64,000 nucleotides of DNA from Durusdinium trenchii (lineage: Eukaryota > Sar > Dinophyceae > Suessiales > Symbiodiniaceae): positions 2,164 through 66,163 of the forward strand of contig CAXAMN010006502.1 of the NCBI GenBank assembly GCA_963970005.1. Direction: 5' to 3'. The position numbers and the translations under genes are program-made. Positions 21,601 through 31,476 of the stretch are shown here, in pieces (position 1 is the first letter of the stretch; each line of letters starts with the position of its first letter). The notes below the pieces were generated by a model, which saw only the letters and a list, made by a program, of their open reading frames with translations, was not told where the DNA came from and did no database searches.

Positions 21601-22970
21601 GCATTGCTGTGTCCAGCCTGTCTGGCTTCCTCGTTAGGTGCCAGCTGCTGGCTGGACCCAGATTTTCCTCTTTCTCGGTCTGGTGGAGAAGGGGATCTAC
21701 ACCTATGATCCCACCCGATCCCCCGGAGACTACAAGAGCGCAGGCGGCCATAGAGCTTGCGGTTGGGGGCGGGGTGGCGGCGAAAGAGCTTTGGTTCCAC
21801 AGCTTTTTGGGAGGATCAAGCGGGTGTGGAGTTCAAAGGCCAGTTTAATGCGTGGTTTTGGTCTCCCTCGTTCCCACCTGGTCGAATGCACAAATTTCGC
21901 ACATGAGGCTCGGTTTAGCTCGGTTTTGGTCTTTGGCTTCCTGGTGCTGCGCAAAAGTTGATGTGCAAGTTCGTGGCTTGCTCCAACAAAATTGAATCAG
22001 TCAGTCGCATCGTATTTCTGGCTCACGACTGACGATGATATCAATCTCCGCCGAGGTGATAACCAGATTGTGGTCTGTAACTTGCCTTCTAAGTCTAAGT
22101 GAACTTTTCAATCTTTATTCGGCTCCGAAAAACAACAGAAAAATACACACACAACTGCACTCGGGTAGTTTGGGCATTTGAGTCACCCGAAATCCATCGG
22201 TCCTCCATCCCAGCTCATTCGAGCTTCTGCACCGTCGGATGTTGTTTCCCCGCACTTGTTCTCTGCTTGACCAAAAAGCAGCTTCGGAATTCCTTCACAG
22301 GTGTCCTGGGCGTGCCCAACGGCAGCACGATGGTACCCGGTGAGGGCCGCAACCGCAAACTGAACTCCGAGCTCGCCAACGGGCGCCTGGCGGCTGGACG
22401 GAAGCGTTCGTTACGGGTTGTGACAACTGGACGAAGCCTCGAGCGGACGGATTTCTTTGTTGCGTGGAAATGTTGCGCTGACGGAGAGGAGTCTCAGAAG
22501 ACAAAGAACTCATTTTTTAGGGATACACTTCCACTCGGAGCCATGGAAAGGGACAATGATGGACAGGCGAGGATACTGCTGTCCTAGGTAGGAGGGCATT
22601 TCCCATCATTTCCCATTCTATGTTGGCGAGTCCGAGCAATGGATGAATATATATATATAACAAAATTTATATGCTTTGATGGCAGAAGAGAGGATTTCAG
22701 AAACTAAGAGATCTTTTGCTTCTCACCGCAACAATCCTCCAAGGCTCCCCGGGATTCTGAAGAAACGTTTACAAAAGAACTCTTGTCCAAAAGAGTTCAG
22801 ATGGAATTCCTTCCCTAGTCGTCCCAAAGAACCCCAGGTCATCCCACCACGGATCGTCATGCCACCCGTCCGGGAGTGGACGATCCCCAGGGTCTGGCGG
22901 ATCTCGGATGTGCTGTCGAGTCCCCGCGGATTCTGAGGCGATGATGGCGATCATTGGGATGTTCTTTCAG
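10356..22970 (+). CDS. LHC polyprotein, second unit, nine exons
   Basis: Exons 10356-10442, 18746-18784, 19054-19105, 20576-20635, 20824-20891, 21638-21743, 22301-22389 and 22938-22970, preceded in phase by 9839-10136. Together they give a 178-residue LHC unit. In order: DGLTGSAWGDWANYTASPLR, APLGFFDPFGLTK, helix 1 around KRRRATELKNGRVAML, SEVPNGLAALGK, helix 2 VPAAGWTQIFLFLGLVEKG, LGVPNGSTMVPGEG, helix 3 NSELANGRLAMMAIIGMFFQ. Donors in order are GT, GA, GC, GA, GC, GC, GC, GA; every acceptor is AG|G. All split codons rejoin without a stop. The product is normally cleaved into single LHC proteins (known for dinoflagellate LHC polyproteins). The second intron is 8.3 kb and contains a whole antisense LINE. 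Exon count here is eight plus the shared upstream exon. Confidence 0.9.
10443..10768. other. Start of the 8.3-kb LHC intron
   Basis: Begins gtgcgcag after the exon ending GVQ. I see no gene or repeat here before the AAC/AAG microsatellite. Confidence 0.6.
10769..10826. repeat. AAC/AAG microsatellite
   Basis: aacaacaagaacaacaac... for about 58 bases. It stands at the presumed 3' end of the antisense F4 LINE and may be its tail, (TTG)n on the minus strand, or its target. Confidence 0.85.
11182..12453 (-). CDS. F4 USP-like (peptidase C19-type) cysteine-protease ORF
   Basis: From the ATG at 12453, about 423 codons. Residues 16-32 (NDSNWCYANAGLISLLW) resemble the Cys box of ubiquitin-specific proteases (N..N.CY.NA), with Cys21 as the likely nucleophile. 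Around residue 228, GHFRALLLD followed by KKWLCDDNERPQ resembles the His box (GHY..Y.....W..FDD). These two boxes define the USP fold, but the middle is diverged and activity is inferred only. The rest is a Pro/Glu/Ser-rich tail. It is read in the same frame as the RT ORF but separated from it by the 297-codon ORF. A protease in a LINE could mature its proteins or counter host ubiquitin marks (speculative). Confidence 0.65.
   Translation of the reverse strand: MKRKWMEDLCNLACTNDSNWCYANAGLISLLWTLVHSASFNEYTYGHIWTVTQGLLRSTRVDETIALHRHPALTDLFQGTPSGEQRDIAEFVSEVLAWCRTTQISQAWERRFENSEGCHCYEAGSDFQPVALVHLYELDAEKIDLPDLLIPWLECHSMATAFTHHGGLKVFFLDRLIDSTRLLGHFHHVEFMEPFSLPIFLRDGLARSWVSHRVVAVVAHLGNSLQGHFRALLLDPITGKKWLCDDNERPQEIMVIPEYFHTRGVLFWTLPCQDLDLEDSEADGMQGLTPSSVPLNLGHETLGTTCPAPTHDQAITASPEEEASWEPRPFLEGLTAAHPSLDLDAPGPMLGLPLRDDSEGRALENSSRSDTATWPQSHAVQEVAPSQPLEEDSALGELLQRLQDADASITRALAAGPAPLADE
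12450..12453 (-). promoter_or_regulatory. ATGA stop-start overlap between F4 ORFs
   Basis: The TGA ending the middle ORF (12452-12450) overlaps the ATG of the USP-like ORF (12453-12451). AUGA overlaps support termination-reinitiation in some LINEs (known for SART1); that use here is inferred. Confidence 0.6.
12450..13343 (-). CDS. F4 middle ORF, 297 codons, unknown function
   Basis: Starts at an ATG (13343) in the frame one base off the RT frame and ends at TGA 12452-12450. It has normal protein composition: an acidic/basic start with SSPHSSSTSSTRSEES, then a helical body (FQKLKLQLSDDSTKQAAIKS; HLIGARLKQHGLQRSKLAQD). The overlapping RT frame is Pro/Gly/Arg/Ser-rich and junk-like over the same bases, so this ORF is the better coding choice. 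No domain recognised. It may be reached by frameshifting or reinitiation from the RT ORF. The stop overlaps the next start. Confidence 0.6.
   Translation of the reverse strand: MDEVMAVQEGDRLSQVGLAFLNMLASPEELEQDLPQEKRQKREVALQSLPRRKHQRPSSPHSSSTSSTRSEESGQVMKLCRLMGQLLIRHEDSLNSVSMQDSFALFFQQGNSGVLPLLLRTAKQWHDLPADQAMIPLRSYLIQAVINELTNRFQKLKLQLSDDSTKQAAIKSLTILEDSSFPHLIWHHQHKRLVICQTAPISWSSMETHLGILQQAFLEPTNCVRFFAMASQQSRSEVVPWKLQISMRNDSLSSLLRQLTGSALWHLIGARLKQHGLQRSKLAQDIQMVLRPQGGRK
13344..18378 (-). CDS. F4 EEP endonuclease, RT and zinc-finger ORF, one in-frame TGA
   Basis: From the ATG at 18378: a basic N-terminus, then EEP motifs FFSWNCSGLS (about residue 150), LLALQETRW, LILLGDFNTS (about 287), GSRIDFACT and GHHPLIGSL. 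RT motifs follow: LFLLPKPGKPPNDAKNLRPL, ALLSLDLSKAFDSVSR (motif A), RGVRQGCKAAPFLW (motif B) and ITIYADDF (motif C, near 15741). From about 15045 to 13420 come seven or more C2H2-like fingers, e.g. FQCRTCLGDFPSAATLARH and TVCRHCGSHFGELWELRRH. The only lesion is a TGA at 17719-17721 between RKTW and CLDQISW, with the same frame open on both sides. The frame stays open past 13344, but the coding signal moves to another frame there. EEP plus RT perform target-primed insertion. Confidence 0.85.
18546..18680. repeat. AAC, then ACCACA, then GACAAC microsatellite
   Basis: About 45 bases of aac repeats, 45 of accaca and 45 of gacaac. Poly-Asn, poly-Thr and poly-Val frames through it are artefacts. 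Confidence 0.95.
18865..18945. repeat. Intronic CTACTAGTAG-type repeat, copy 1
   Basis: tagcttcttgctactagtag then tagcatccttgctcctagta, inside the intron 18785-19053. Related sequence occurs in three other LHC introns. Confidence 0.6.
19106..20575. other. LHC intron, 1.47 kb
   Basis: Begins gcacct (GC donor) and ends ttctgag. T-rich around 19500-19800. No coding frame, repeat or RNA gene that I can support. Confidence 0.6.
20892..21637. other. LHC intron carrying repeat copy 2
   Basis: Begins gcgagg, ends tcgttag. Bases 21366-21452 contain four ctactag/ctagtag motifs (tagcttcttgttactagtag and gttactactagtaaggcac), related to 18865-18945. Nothing else seen. Confidence 0.6.
21744..22300. other. 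LHC intron
   Basis: Begins gcggcc, ends ttcacag. No other feature seen. Confidence 0.6.
22390..22937. other. LHC intron
   Basis: Begins gcggct, ends ttctgag. A short atatatata run lies near 22650. No other feature seen. Confidence 0.6.
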
Positions 22971-23135
22971 GAGATTGGTCAGTTTTGGGGTCGCTACTAG
23001 CTTGGAGGCCATGGGTAGGAACATTACTTCATGGCGGCCGTGGGAACAACCGCGCAGTCGCTCGTGTAATGAGTTCGCTTATGTCGGGAAAGCGTCCTGG
23101 TTGGGGATGAAGAGCACAGCGAGCGAGCCCGGCAG

Positions 23136-26100
23136 GACGGTTTGACTGGATCAGCCTGGGGCGATTGGGCTGCCTACACGGATTCCCCATTGAGGGCCTT
23201 TGAGAATGAGCTGGGTGTCCAGGTGGGTTCTGTATTCTGAACTTGGAGCGCAGAGGATGGAGGGGAGGGGAACAGGAGGCTCAGTCTTTGGCAACAGCCA
23301 AACTGCAAGGACACAGTCCTTCAAAGTTTGCTGTTTCCTATGTGTTTTGTCATGTTTTGTCATGCCTTTGCTGTTGCAGAATGTTCATGCTTGTATGTGC
23401 CAACGGGCGAATTCTTGGCCAAAGTCGGCACAAAAGGACATCCTGTGCAAAGACATGTTAAAGTTAAGTCAATGCATGTTTGTCACGTTGCTGCCAGACG
23501 AGTTCATCAGTTTATATCAGTTTCCAGTTCGAGTGGCGAGCCTTTCTCACGCCATCTCAACTCATTTCTGCCAGGCGCCTGTGGGCTACTTCGATCCAAT
23601 GGGTTTGGCCAAGGAGAGGATGGAGAGGGGCCAGCAGGGTGAGCACGGGCGAGTGGGGAACAAGGGCTTGTTGCTGTCACTGGGATTCACTGGGTGTGGC
23701 TCAAGATGAGCTGACTTGAACGGGAGACATTCTCACATGAGAAGACACTAGACTGGTGTGAAAAGAGTGTGTGTTTGTTTTGGCTGTTTGCTGGACGCAA
23801 GACTCCAGACAACTGGCGAGACCGGAACGACGGAGAAGCTCGTCTCTGGGTGTGAATCAGATATCTGATATCATCTCAGTGTGAGCCCTGCCCAATGGTT
23901 CATGGGCAGGAGAGTAGGATCGTCCACTCAACCGTCTTGGTTCATTTCATGGGTTTGAATTTTCCGTGCAGGGCGTACCAGAAGAACAGGTCAAGCACTC
24001 TCTGGGTGACACACCAGATCCGACGACCAGGACGGGGACGTGAAGACCTTCCGCCGCCGCCGCGAGAGCGAGCTGAAGAACGGCCGTGTGGCAATGTTCG
24101 CCACCATGGGCTGCAGCTTGGCGGGGCGGGACTTGGTGCCGAGACACGCGGGGTCGTGACCACCTGGCGGAAGTGGCGGAGCCCAAGTCCAAGTCAGATC
24201 GAGCCAGCCGGTTGGATTGAGGCACGTTCACGCCTGTGCCTGTGAAAGACGGAAGCAAAAAGATTCCATACTCATAATATCCGTAGTGTGTATTGTTGGA
24301 AGAATAATGAATAATCTATCACCATAGCCATGCATAGTCATGGCCGAAGGCTTTAAGTCATCCATCCTGTCAAATATAGGGGTCGCAGCTGCCCGATTTT
24401 TCCTCACTCTCCCCCATCACTGTGAATGTACAGATGGTCAACGAACATGGTGAAAGGGGATGAAAACGAATCACCCATGACTCATGACCCAAGTGTTCCA
24501 TCAGTTTGCCCAGAGCATAGCATGCCCATGCATGCACAGCAGAGTCAAATTTCTTTGCCAAGTCATCCTGCCGGAGTACTTCCGCTTCCCTGGCTACCTC
24601 TCGTGTGCGCCCCAGACACCAGCCACGCTGGCCATGCGATTCACCGAGCCTGTCGTTGAAGCGAAACGGCACGTACGCCACGGAGGTTCGGTCGAAGCCA
24701 CACTGGAGGTGTTTCTACAAAGATCTACTTACAGCGAGGCAAGAACACGTATTAATAGAATTTAATAGATATTTATAGAGGTCAGGACCGGGTCTACCTT
24801 GCCTACAAAGTATCGAGCAGGATGCTGTTCCATGAAGAAGCACCAGATCGTTATCGTTTTGGAGCAACCTTTGACCCGACCAAACAAAGCTACCAGAGAC
24901 TAAGAGACGTGAGCGTGGCGTGGCACTTGCCTTTCTCATCCACGAGAGATACCAGAGTGCAGCTTACCTGCCTTTGATGCTTATTCTTTTATAAGCACAG
25001 CCGTCCCTAATTCTCCAAGCACAAAAGCGCCTAAAAGCGCCCCAAAAACACCCGATTTTCGTACCGTGCGCTTTCCTGAGGCCCGCCAAGGGTCTGAAGT
25101 TTGCGGATGTGCCGAACGGCCTGGCGGCGCTCTCCAAGGCGGACGAAGAGAAGGGCAACCTTAATGACACAGATTTGGGTGGACATAGATATTGTACTGT
25201 ATAACTATGTACATGATACAACGCATGCGATGTGGATGTGACAAGTGTGTGCGTGTTGGGCGAAACATGTATTTGTATGTGTTCTTCTCCAAGATGTTGG
25301 CTCCAGGTGCCTTTGACCGGCTGGATCCAGATTTTCCTTTTCTGTGGCATGGTGGACTTTGGCCTCTACAGGCACAGCATGGCACAGGGTTGTGCCAAAG
25401 GCCTCCAAGCCGGATAACCATGGGGTGGGAAGACGGGGAGAAGGCAGCCCTGTGAGTTGTTGGGATGCGTGCGGATTCGCATGACCATTCATGGTCCTTC
25501 TCATTTTGGCCACCGACAACTCCTCTATCGATCTAGCACCGGTGAAGAGTTCCAGCACTGATCAAGAAAGCTCAAAGACACCAATAGACATATATGTTTT
25601 GGTTTCCTTGCAGATCTTGTCCATCAACCTGTAAGAGTTGCCAACACCAAAAGCGGAACACGGAGGCGTCACGAGGCGTCCACTTTCTGGAATGAATGTC
25701 AAGAGCCAGTTGTTTCAGGATTGTCGGCTGAAGCAAGTCCAAGCCTCTTCACCTGCCCGCAGTTGAACCGTAGATGAACACTCCCAAGAAATCTGACTAA
25801 TGACAGAAATCCTCCAGAAATCGCAGACTCCTTCGCTCTCCAATCCTTTGACTTTCCCCTTTGGCTTCCTTTCGCTTTCTCCAGGGCGGATGACTCTCGC
25901 GACCCGGGGGACTATGAGTGGGGGAACCCACTTCTCCTGGGGAGGGGCACCTGTCCGGGAACGGTCGGCGGTGCCGGTCGGCGGTGCCGGTCGGTGGCCG
26001 AAGAAGAAGAAGAAGAATTGGATCATTTGGACGGGGTCAATCGAATTCGGAAGGAATTCGCCGTGTCACAGCGGTGTTTGTAAAGGAAAGAAAAGTCTTC

Positions 26101-29100
26101 ACCTGTTTGCCGAACTGTGGGAAGCTGGATGAAACCCACGTGGTGAACAATCCAACTCAGTCTGAGACGAATCCAGATCTGTCGGAGCTGCTTTGTTGCA
26201 AAGAAATCTGTCGGAGGCTTGCATGTTTGGGTTATGCTCATCCCGAAAAAGAAGCCCCGGATGTTGATTCCTAGCAGATCTCTGAACTGTGCAACCATGA
26301 CTAAGGGATACAACCAACCAGGGCAATGTTTTGTGATGACGGTAAGATATTGTAAGGTCAAAGATCCGTTCTTTTGGATCAGGAACTGCCCACAGCGGCA
26401 CTACCCGCTCTCTCCCTCTCTCTCTCTCTCTGTTCTCCACCTCTCTCCTGAGTGGAAGACTCGAAGAAAAGGTGTCCACTTCCAATTGGCGGGTCTTGTC
26501 CAAGGGGCGGGGCTTGCAGTGTCTTTTCGCGGAATCGATTCCACTCCCTTTTTCACAAATTCCAAAACGGAACACCCCAGCTGAAAACCAGCTCCAGGAG
26601 CAAGGATACACAATCCCGGTGGCAGACAATCCCTCTCACAGCCTACTTTACATTACTTTACCTCTTTTCAGTGGTCAACGCGCACTTTTCGGCATGTGAT
26701 TGCGCCTGACCTTCTGTTACATGATGTTGCCTTCTTTTAACATTTTTTAACTTCTTTTGTTAGCGTTTAGTTTTGACTTATTTTGACTTCTGTTATATGC
26801 GTTCTTTTGCCTTCACTGCATGAACCACCAACGTTGCAGTAAGTCTACTGCTGGGGTGGCATGTGACCGTATGAAGAAGGCGAGCTCACTTACATCACCG
26901 AAAAGGTCCCAAAACTCAAACCGAAGGACGGCGCCCTAACTCCGAGCCAGACGGGACTCCGACACCGTCCCCCTTCAAACGCGTTCCGGCGCAGAAGACG
27001 CGGACTCGGACGCGCCAGGAACGCCGGGATTCTGGGCGTGCCCAACGCCAGTGGTCCCATGAGCGACGCGGAGGGCCGCAAGAGGCGAGGGCAAGGAGAG
27101 ATGCGTGTTGCGCGCGGTTAAGGCCCCATAAAGAGGGTGCCAGGAAGAAAGAAGTATTTGTGAGCTATGTCTATAAGGCTGAGAGGGGATTACAGCTATC
27201 CAGTAGGATGTTGAAGATTGTTCAAGCAGCTTTTGGCAGCAATTAAACAGATGTTTTTCAGCTTCGGCCCTTCTAGTGACGTGTTGCGCATTTGCGCCTT
27301 GGTTCGGCATCGGAGCCGGTTTGCGCCTGCTAATCGCATGGGTCGCAGTGAGATGGGGCGCTGTATCAAGACGGAAAGATTCTGACGTCAGTTCATGAAG
27401 GCTGCACTGCTTGGAACTGTAGTTGGTTGACCTGTCTCTTCGTTGACAGATGACCGACTCCTCGGTCGACTCGGGAGACGCTTCGCGCCCTTGTCTTGCT
27501 CCGCTCCGTCGTGGACGAAGCGCAGTTGCCAGATCTGCCTGTCGAGGGTAATGTCTACAAGTTGTACTAGTATAGCTTCTTTTTACTAGTGCGATGGCCT
27601 CCAACCTAATAGCGATGGCCTCCACCTAGTAGCTTCTTGTTCCTAGTAGTTATATCGTATACAAGAGATCCTGGGTTGCCAAGGATCTGATCGGGCAAAG
27701 CCCAACACAGCCACGCTGATTTGGGTGGTTTTGTACAGGCCCCTCCTGACAGCCACACGACACTGCAGGAAGTGCCGCCCCTCCAAGTCTACTCACATCT
27801 TCTCGCATGACCTGTGTGTGGTTAGTGTGCATTCTGTAATTTATGTATTTATGGGGCGTTCTTTTCGGTGACTGTGTTCGTCTTTTGGGATTTGATTCCT
27901 TTTCTGGCAGCATGTGGCAACCTTTTTGGTGGTTTTTGGATGGATTCTTAAACATCAATTTTGGGTCAACCGTGGCCGGTACAGTGACGATCGCGTTCTT
28001 CGTTTGTTTCGGGGCTGTCAAGAACTTGGGGTATCAGAACACTGCCTGTGGCAGTGGGAAAAAGAGGCGGTGGAGTCTGCTGTCTTCTCGGCTAGGAATC
28101 CTGGAAGGCACGGTTTCTTGAATCCTCAACTTCAGCGCAAGACGTTGTTGCGTATGGCCAATCCAGTGCCCTTTGACATCCCTGGTCCCTTGATGTCCCT
28201 TGTTCATTTGTTGCCATTCGTTGCTGATGCCGCTCCGCGGCTCCGCGGATGGGAGAACTGCTACCAGGTGAACACCGAATCCTGAAATTTCGGTGGGGCT
28301 CTGGACACCGAATCCAGAAATCCTTCTCAACTGGGAATGATTATGGTCCAAAAAAACGAGAATGATGTTGTTTGATCATGTTTGATCAACATTTATCATA
28401 TATATTCATATATGATAAACATATTGGAAACCATGACGCTTTGCACTTGTTTGCACCAACATCGAGTGAATGCTCCAGTTACAGAAAATTACATAAAAAT
28501 TTACCCAGCTGATGTCCTGCGTTCGGCACACACGTTCGGGGTGGAACTTGGGCTGAACAGGAAGCTGAACAGCGAGCTGGCAAACGGTCGCCTTGCCATG
28601 GTATGAGGACCCAGACGAACGAGGGGCTCTTTTTAATGACAAAGGTGCGGGTGGACAGAATTTGAAGGAGGGTTGGCTCTTGGATATGATTATCACTATC
28701 ACCGCTTGGAACTTTGAACACAAATTCACGTTTCGCGAGTGGGAATCCAATTTTTGTTGGACCCGAACAGTTTGGTTTTCTAGTAGGGGCAAGGACGCTA
28801 CTAGGAGCAAAGGGCATTGCTAGTTTGATCCAGTTTATTGACGTAGATTCCTCCAAAGAGGTTGCTTCGCATTGTTCTACAAAATGCATAGTGCATAGCG
28901 CTGGGACTCCCTGGATATTGCAACGCTTGGGTTTTGCGTCTTTTTTGTTCGGCTGGGTGCCATCTACATGATCTACGTGCCCACTGACGTTTTGGATGAC
29001 ATTTTATTGAACAGAACAAAGCAACTGACTTGGAGGCCATCGCTGTTAGGTTCGAGGCCGTCGCAATGGGCTCTTAGGTTGGAGGCCATGGCTATTTGGT

Positions 29101-29254
29101 TGACGGCCATCGCTTTTGGGTTGGAAGCGATTGCTATTAGGTTGGAGATGTTGGAGGCCATTGCTATTAGGTTGAGAAATAGATACATTCCAGACTTCAG
29201 GTGGCAATCACTGGCATGCTCTTCCAGAACGGAGTCTTGGAACTTGATGAACTG
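23136..29254 (+). CDS. LHC polyprotein, third unit, eleven exons
   Basis: Exons 23136-23222, 23575-23613, 24031-24112, 24563-24602, 25081-25138, 25307-25371, 25885-25923, 27019-27084, 28561-28600 and 29201-29254 (ten recognised; a further terminal exon may follow). They give about 190 residues in phase: DGLTGSAWGDWAAYTDSPLR, APVGYFDPMGLAK, helix 1 ESELKNGRVAMFATMG, ILPEYFRFPGYL, KGLKFADVPNGLAALSK, helix 2 TGWIQIFLFCGMVDFGLY, NAGILGVPNASGPMSDAEG, helix 3 NSELANGRLAM then VAITGMLFQNGVLELDEL. Donors are GT, GA, GC, GT, GC, GC, GA, GC, GT, GT. The end differs from the FFQDGLTG junction of earlier units, so this may be the last unit. A gtaagt follows 29254, so another exon is expected, but I could not find it. 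Confidence 0.88.
23223..24030. other. Two LHC introns around the exon 23575-23613
   Basis: The first begins gtgggt and ends gccag; the second begins gagagg and ends gaccag. No repeat or gene seen in them. Confidence 0.6.
24113..25080. other. Two LHC introns around the exon 24563-24602
   Basis: The first begins gcagct and ends gccaag before T, the only acceptor in the gene not followed by G. The second begins gtgtgc and ends cctgag. No other feature seen. Confidence 0.6.
25372..27018. other. Two LHC introns around the exon 25885-25923
   Basis: The first begins gcacag and ends ctccag; the second begins gaaccc and ends cgccag. The second holds a short CT microsatellite (about 26407-26430). No gene seen. 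Confidence 0.6.
27085..28560. other. LHC intron carrying repeats
   Basis: Begins gcgagg, ends gaacag. At 27562-27650 it holds ctagtag motifs plus two copies of gcgatggcctccaacctaat, the reverse complement of the minisatellite at 29025-29175. A perfect 12-bp-arm hairpin (tttatcatatat/atatatgataaa, 28392-28419) lies near its end. Confidence 0.6.
28601..29200. other. LHC intron carrying a minisatellite
   Basis: Begins gtatga, ends cttcag. ctagtagg and ctactagg motifs occur at 28780-28806. Confidence 0.6.
29025..29175. repeat. Minisatellite, about 23-bp unit
   Basis: About six imperfect copies of ggccatcgctattaggttgg. The same unit appears inverted at 27585-27640 in the preceding intron. Confidence 0.7.
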
Positions 29255-29940
29255 GTAAGTTTGCGAAACACAAACTGGACATATGCAGTTGCATGGGCAC
29301 TGGGTGTTGGAGATGGAAGACGTGTTCCACGGACCTAGTTTGTTTCTAATTCTATACTTGATAATACTGATTGATATAGCAGATTTCTCCATTGTGTATA
29401 GATAAGAGGACGCGACCTGGACCTTCTTGAAATCACCATTTCTTGGCTACAGCAGAGACTATCAATTTCAGATCTGTGCACCCAAGTTCCGTTTGTCTCA
29501 CCCAGAAGTTTCGCATTAAGAGACCTTCCCTTGCCACAAGGTCAAAGGGACACCTGTCATTCATGGAATGGAATCATTCGCCACCTTTTCTTACGATGTA
29601 CTGAACATGTTTGCTTCGATCGCTACTTGGACTTCTTGAAGACACTACTACATGTGACGGGTGTGTTGGAAAACGATGGACACCACCAGTGTCATTAGTA
29701 AGTTATCAAGAACAATGGCTGTTCTTTTTGGTGAAATACACCGCTCCATACATATCTTTTCACAGCAGTGCCAATTTCCGAAGCCTACTACAGCGTTGCG
29801 ACTCAAAAAATCTGCATAGCTTAGCCGATTTGACGTGTTTAGGTAGGCTGGGCCTGAGCACAGGTTATCAGCCATAGCCTTTGCCAAGCTTACTTCCGAG
29901 GATGTGCATTCAGTCGTGGTCTTTGTAGGCGACTCTGCCG
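29255..29940. other. Sequence after the last recognised LHC exon
   Basis: Opens with gtaagt. I found no further LHC exon, no stop-containing terminal exon and no RNA gene. Confidence 0.5.
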
Positions 29941-30590
29941 TGTCCGGTGCCGCCGAGGGCAGCCTCGGCCCAAAGATATGGTTTTGGGCTCTGAAGGAGT
30001 TGATGCGTATGTCCAGTTTATCCAGAACAACGTTCACCACATTGCTACCGGAAATGAGGAAGCAGTGCGCCGTCAGGCGGAGCAACAGCAATGTGAGGTT
30101 ATGCCATCGACTACCACCTTAAGCTTGCCATTGATGTGAGGCTCACCCGGATCCTTAAGCGCCCTAGAGGGTTCGGTTCTGCTCTGACCAGCAATCGCAA
30201 GCGCCTTGAGCCAGTTGAACACCTTCAGTGTGGTGCTACCCTTGTCTGTCCAGCATGGTGGATGCTATGAAGCTTTGGGATGACGCTCGTCCGGTGGTGT
30301 CTCAGACGACCGCGTCAAGGGCATTTGGCATCTACATCCTTGGGAGATCGCAAAGTGTTTCTCCTCGTCTCCTTGCTTCACGCTTGTGGTGACTGGCAAT
30401 CCTTGAAAGACACTCTTTTTTGTGATGCCCTTTCGAAGTTGGCATCCTTGGACACTCACTTCCTCCAAGCCTTTGTGGGCACCTTTGCTCCCCGCTTTCC
30501 CACTCCGGTAGGGCAGACCATGGGTGCTCGAGATGGTGATCGGAGGGCTTGCCACAGATGACTTTCGCAAGCATCTTGCTGCTAATCTTG
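29940..30590 (+). pseudogene. Third, decayed copy of the F2 downstream ORF
   Basis: Broken frames read VQFIQNNVHHIATGNEEAV (about 30013-30070), then LQCGATLV near 30226, then LGDRKVFLLVSLLHACGDW near 30341 and DTHFLQAFVGTFAPRFPTP near 30450. These match LQCGATVVY, LGDRKVFLLLVACL and DTELLLVFAGNFAPRFPTP in the ORF at 40458-41169. Several frameshifts and stops are present, and no RT is adjacent. Confidence 0.6.
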
Positions 30591-30704
30591 ACTAGTATAG
30601 TCTCGTATCAAGTTGGCGCGAAACAATACGAAACAAGTTGGCGCTAGCCTTTGGTCATGAATGTTTACACGGCGCCTTTCCATTCAGAACCATAAAGACG
30701 CTTT

Positions 30705-30945
30705 CAGGACAGAAGTCAGGACAGACATCAGGACGTTCAACTCATCAGGACAGACGTCAGGACATTCAACTCAGGACAGACATCAGGACATTCAACTCAG
30801 GACAGACATCGGGACAGTCAACTCAGAACAGACATCAGGACATTCAACTCAGAAGAGGCATCACGACGTTCAACTCAGGACAGACATCAGGACATTCAAC
30901 CAAGGACAGACATCAGGACATTCAACTCAGGTTGCAAGCTCTAAA
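30705..30945. repeat. 26-bp minisatellite, about nine copies
   Basis: Copies of aggacagacatcaggacatt followed by caactc, directly repeated with few changes. There are no unique spacers, so it is not CRISPR-like. Confidence 0.9.
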
Positions 30946-31184
30946 TTTGACGGCGCGTACCGAAAAACGTCATAATGTTGTGGATAGTCATGACCCGAAA
31001 TACGTTTTTTTGTCAAAAATCTGTTCACGCATACCACGCGTTAAAAAATTTGCGCAGCAGCAACGCCCAGCCATTTCTAACCAAGTTGATAAATCTAGCT
31101 CCACTACTCGTGCGCAAAATCTCTCAGAAACCCGCATTGCAGTTCTATAAGAACAGATTGATGCACTTGATCGAAATGCCAGAT

Positions 31185-31435
31185 CCAAACAGCAGCATTA
31201 CATTTCTCAACTCGATCCTCCTATTACTAAGTGTCAGTTCTGTCAAAAGACTGTATCTCGATCTTACCTGAACAGGTGGATGGTCAGACATTGCGATAAT
31301 GTTCCTGACCCTTCCGCCGAACCAATATCAACAAGTTGCAATAAAAGACTGCGTGGCAAAGCAGTCCATATCGTACACCGGGGCGTAAGCGACGGTTAGC
31401 CCTTTGTTAGGTTACGGAAGCCTACCAAGCTACGG
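31185..31435 (+). mobile_element. F1 retrotransposon 3' remnant (F1x)
   Basis: A frame at 31190-31398 reads HYISQLDPPITKCQFCQKTV, then a finger ending in MVRHC, then RLRGKAVH before a TAG. It resembles the C-terminal finger of F1-2 ORF2 (CEWCGATFKKSAL, then RRRLHGKQ). The tail gacggttagccctttgttaggttacgg (first 20 bases: gacggttagccctttgttag) matches the F1-2 tail at 57411-57432. It stops at 31435 exactly where LHC sequence begins. Confidence 0.65.
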
Positions 31436-31476
31436 CTACACTGCTTCTCCTTTGCGAGCCTTTGAGAACGAGTTGG
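31436..31476 (+). pseudogene. LHC exon fragment between two F1 elements
   Basis: ctacactgcttctcctttgc and onward encodes YTASPLRAFENEL, identical in protein to the first two LHC units. It starts at the same LHC base as the fragment after F1-2 (57453). It ends at 31476, where F1-1 begins. Confidence 0.85.

Noticed and set aside
21537-21961. Independent small genes around 21.6-21.9 kb
   Set aside because: The coding signal is a single LHC exon (21638-21743); the rest of the frames run into intron.
30705-30945. CRISPR-like array
   Set aside because: Repeats abut directly with no unique spacers, and the genome is eukaryotic.
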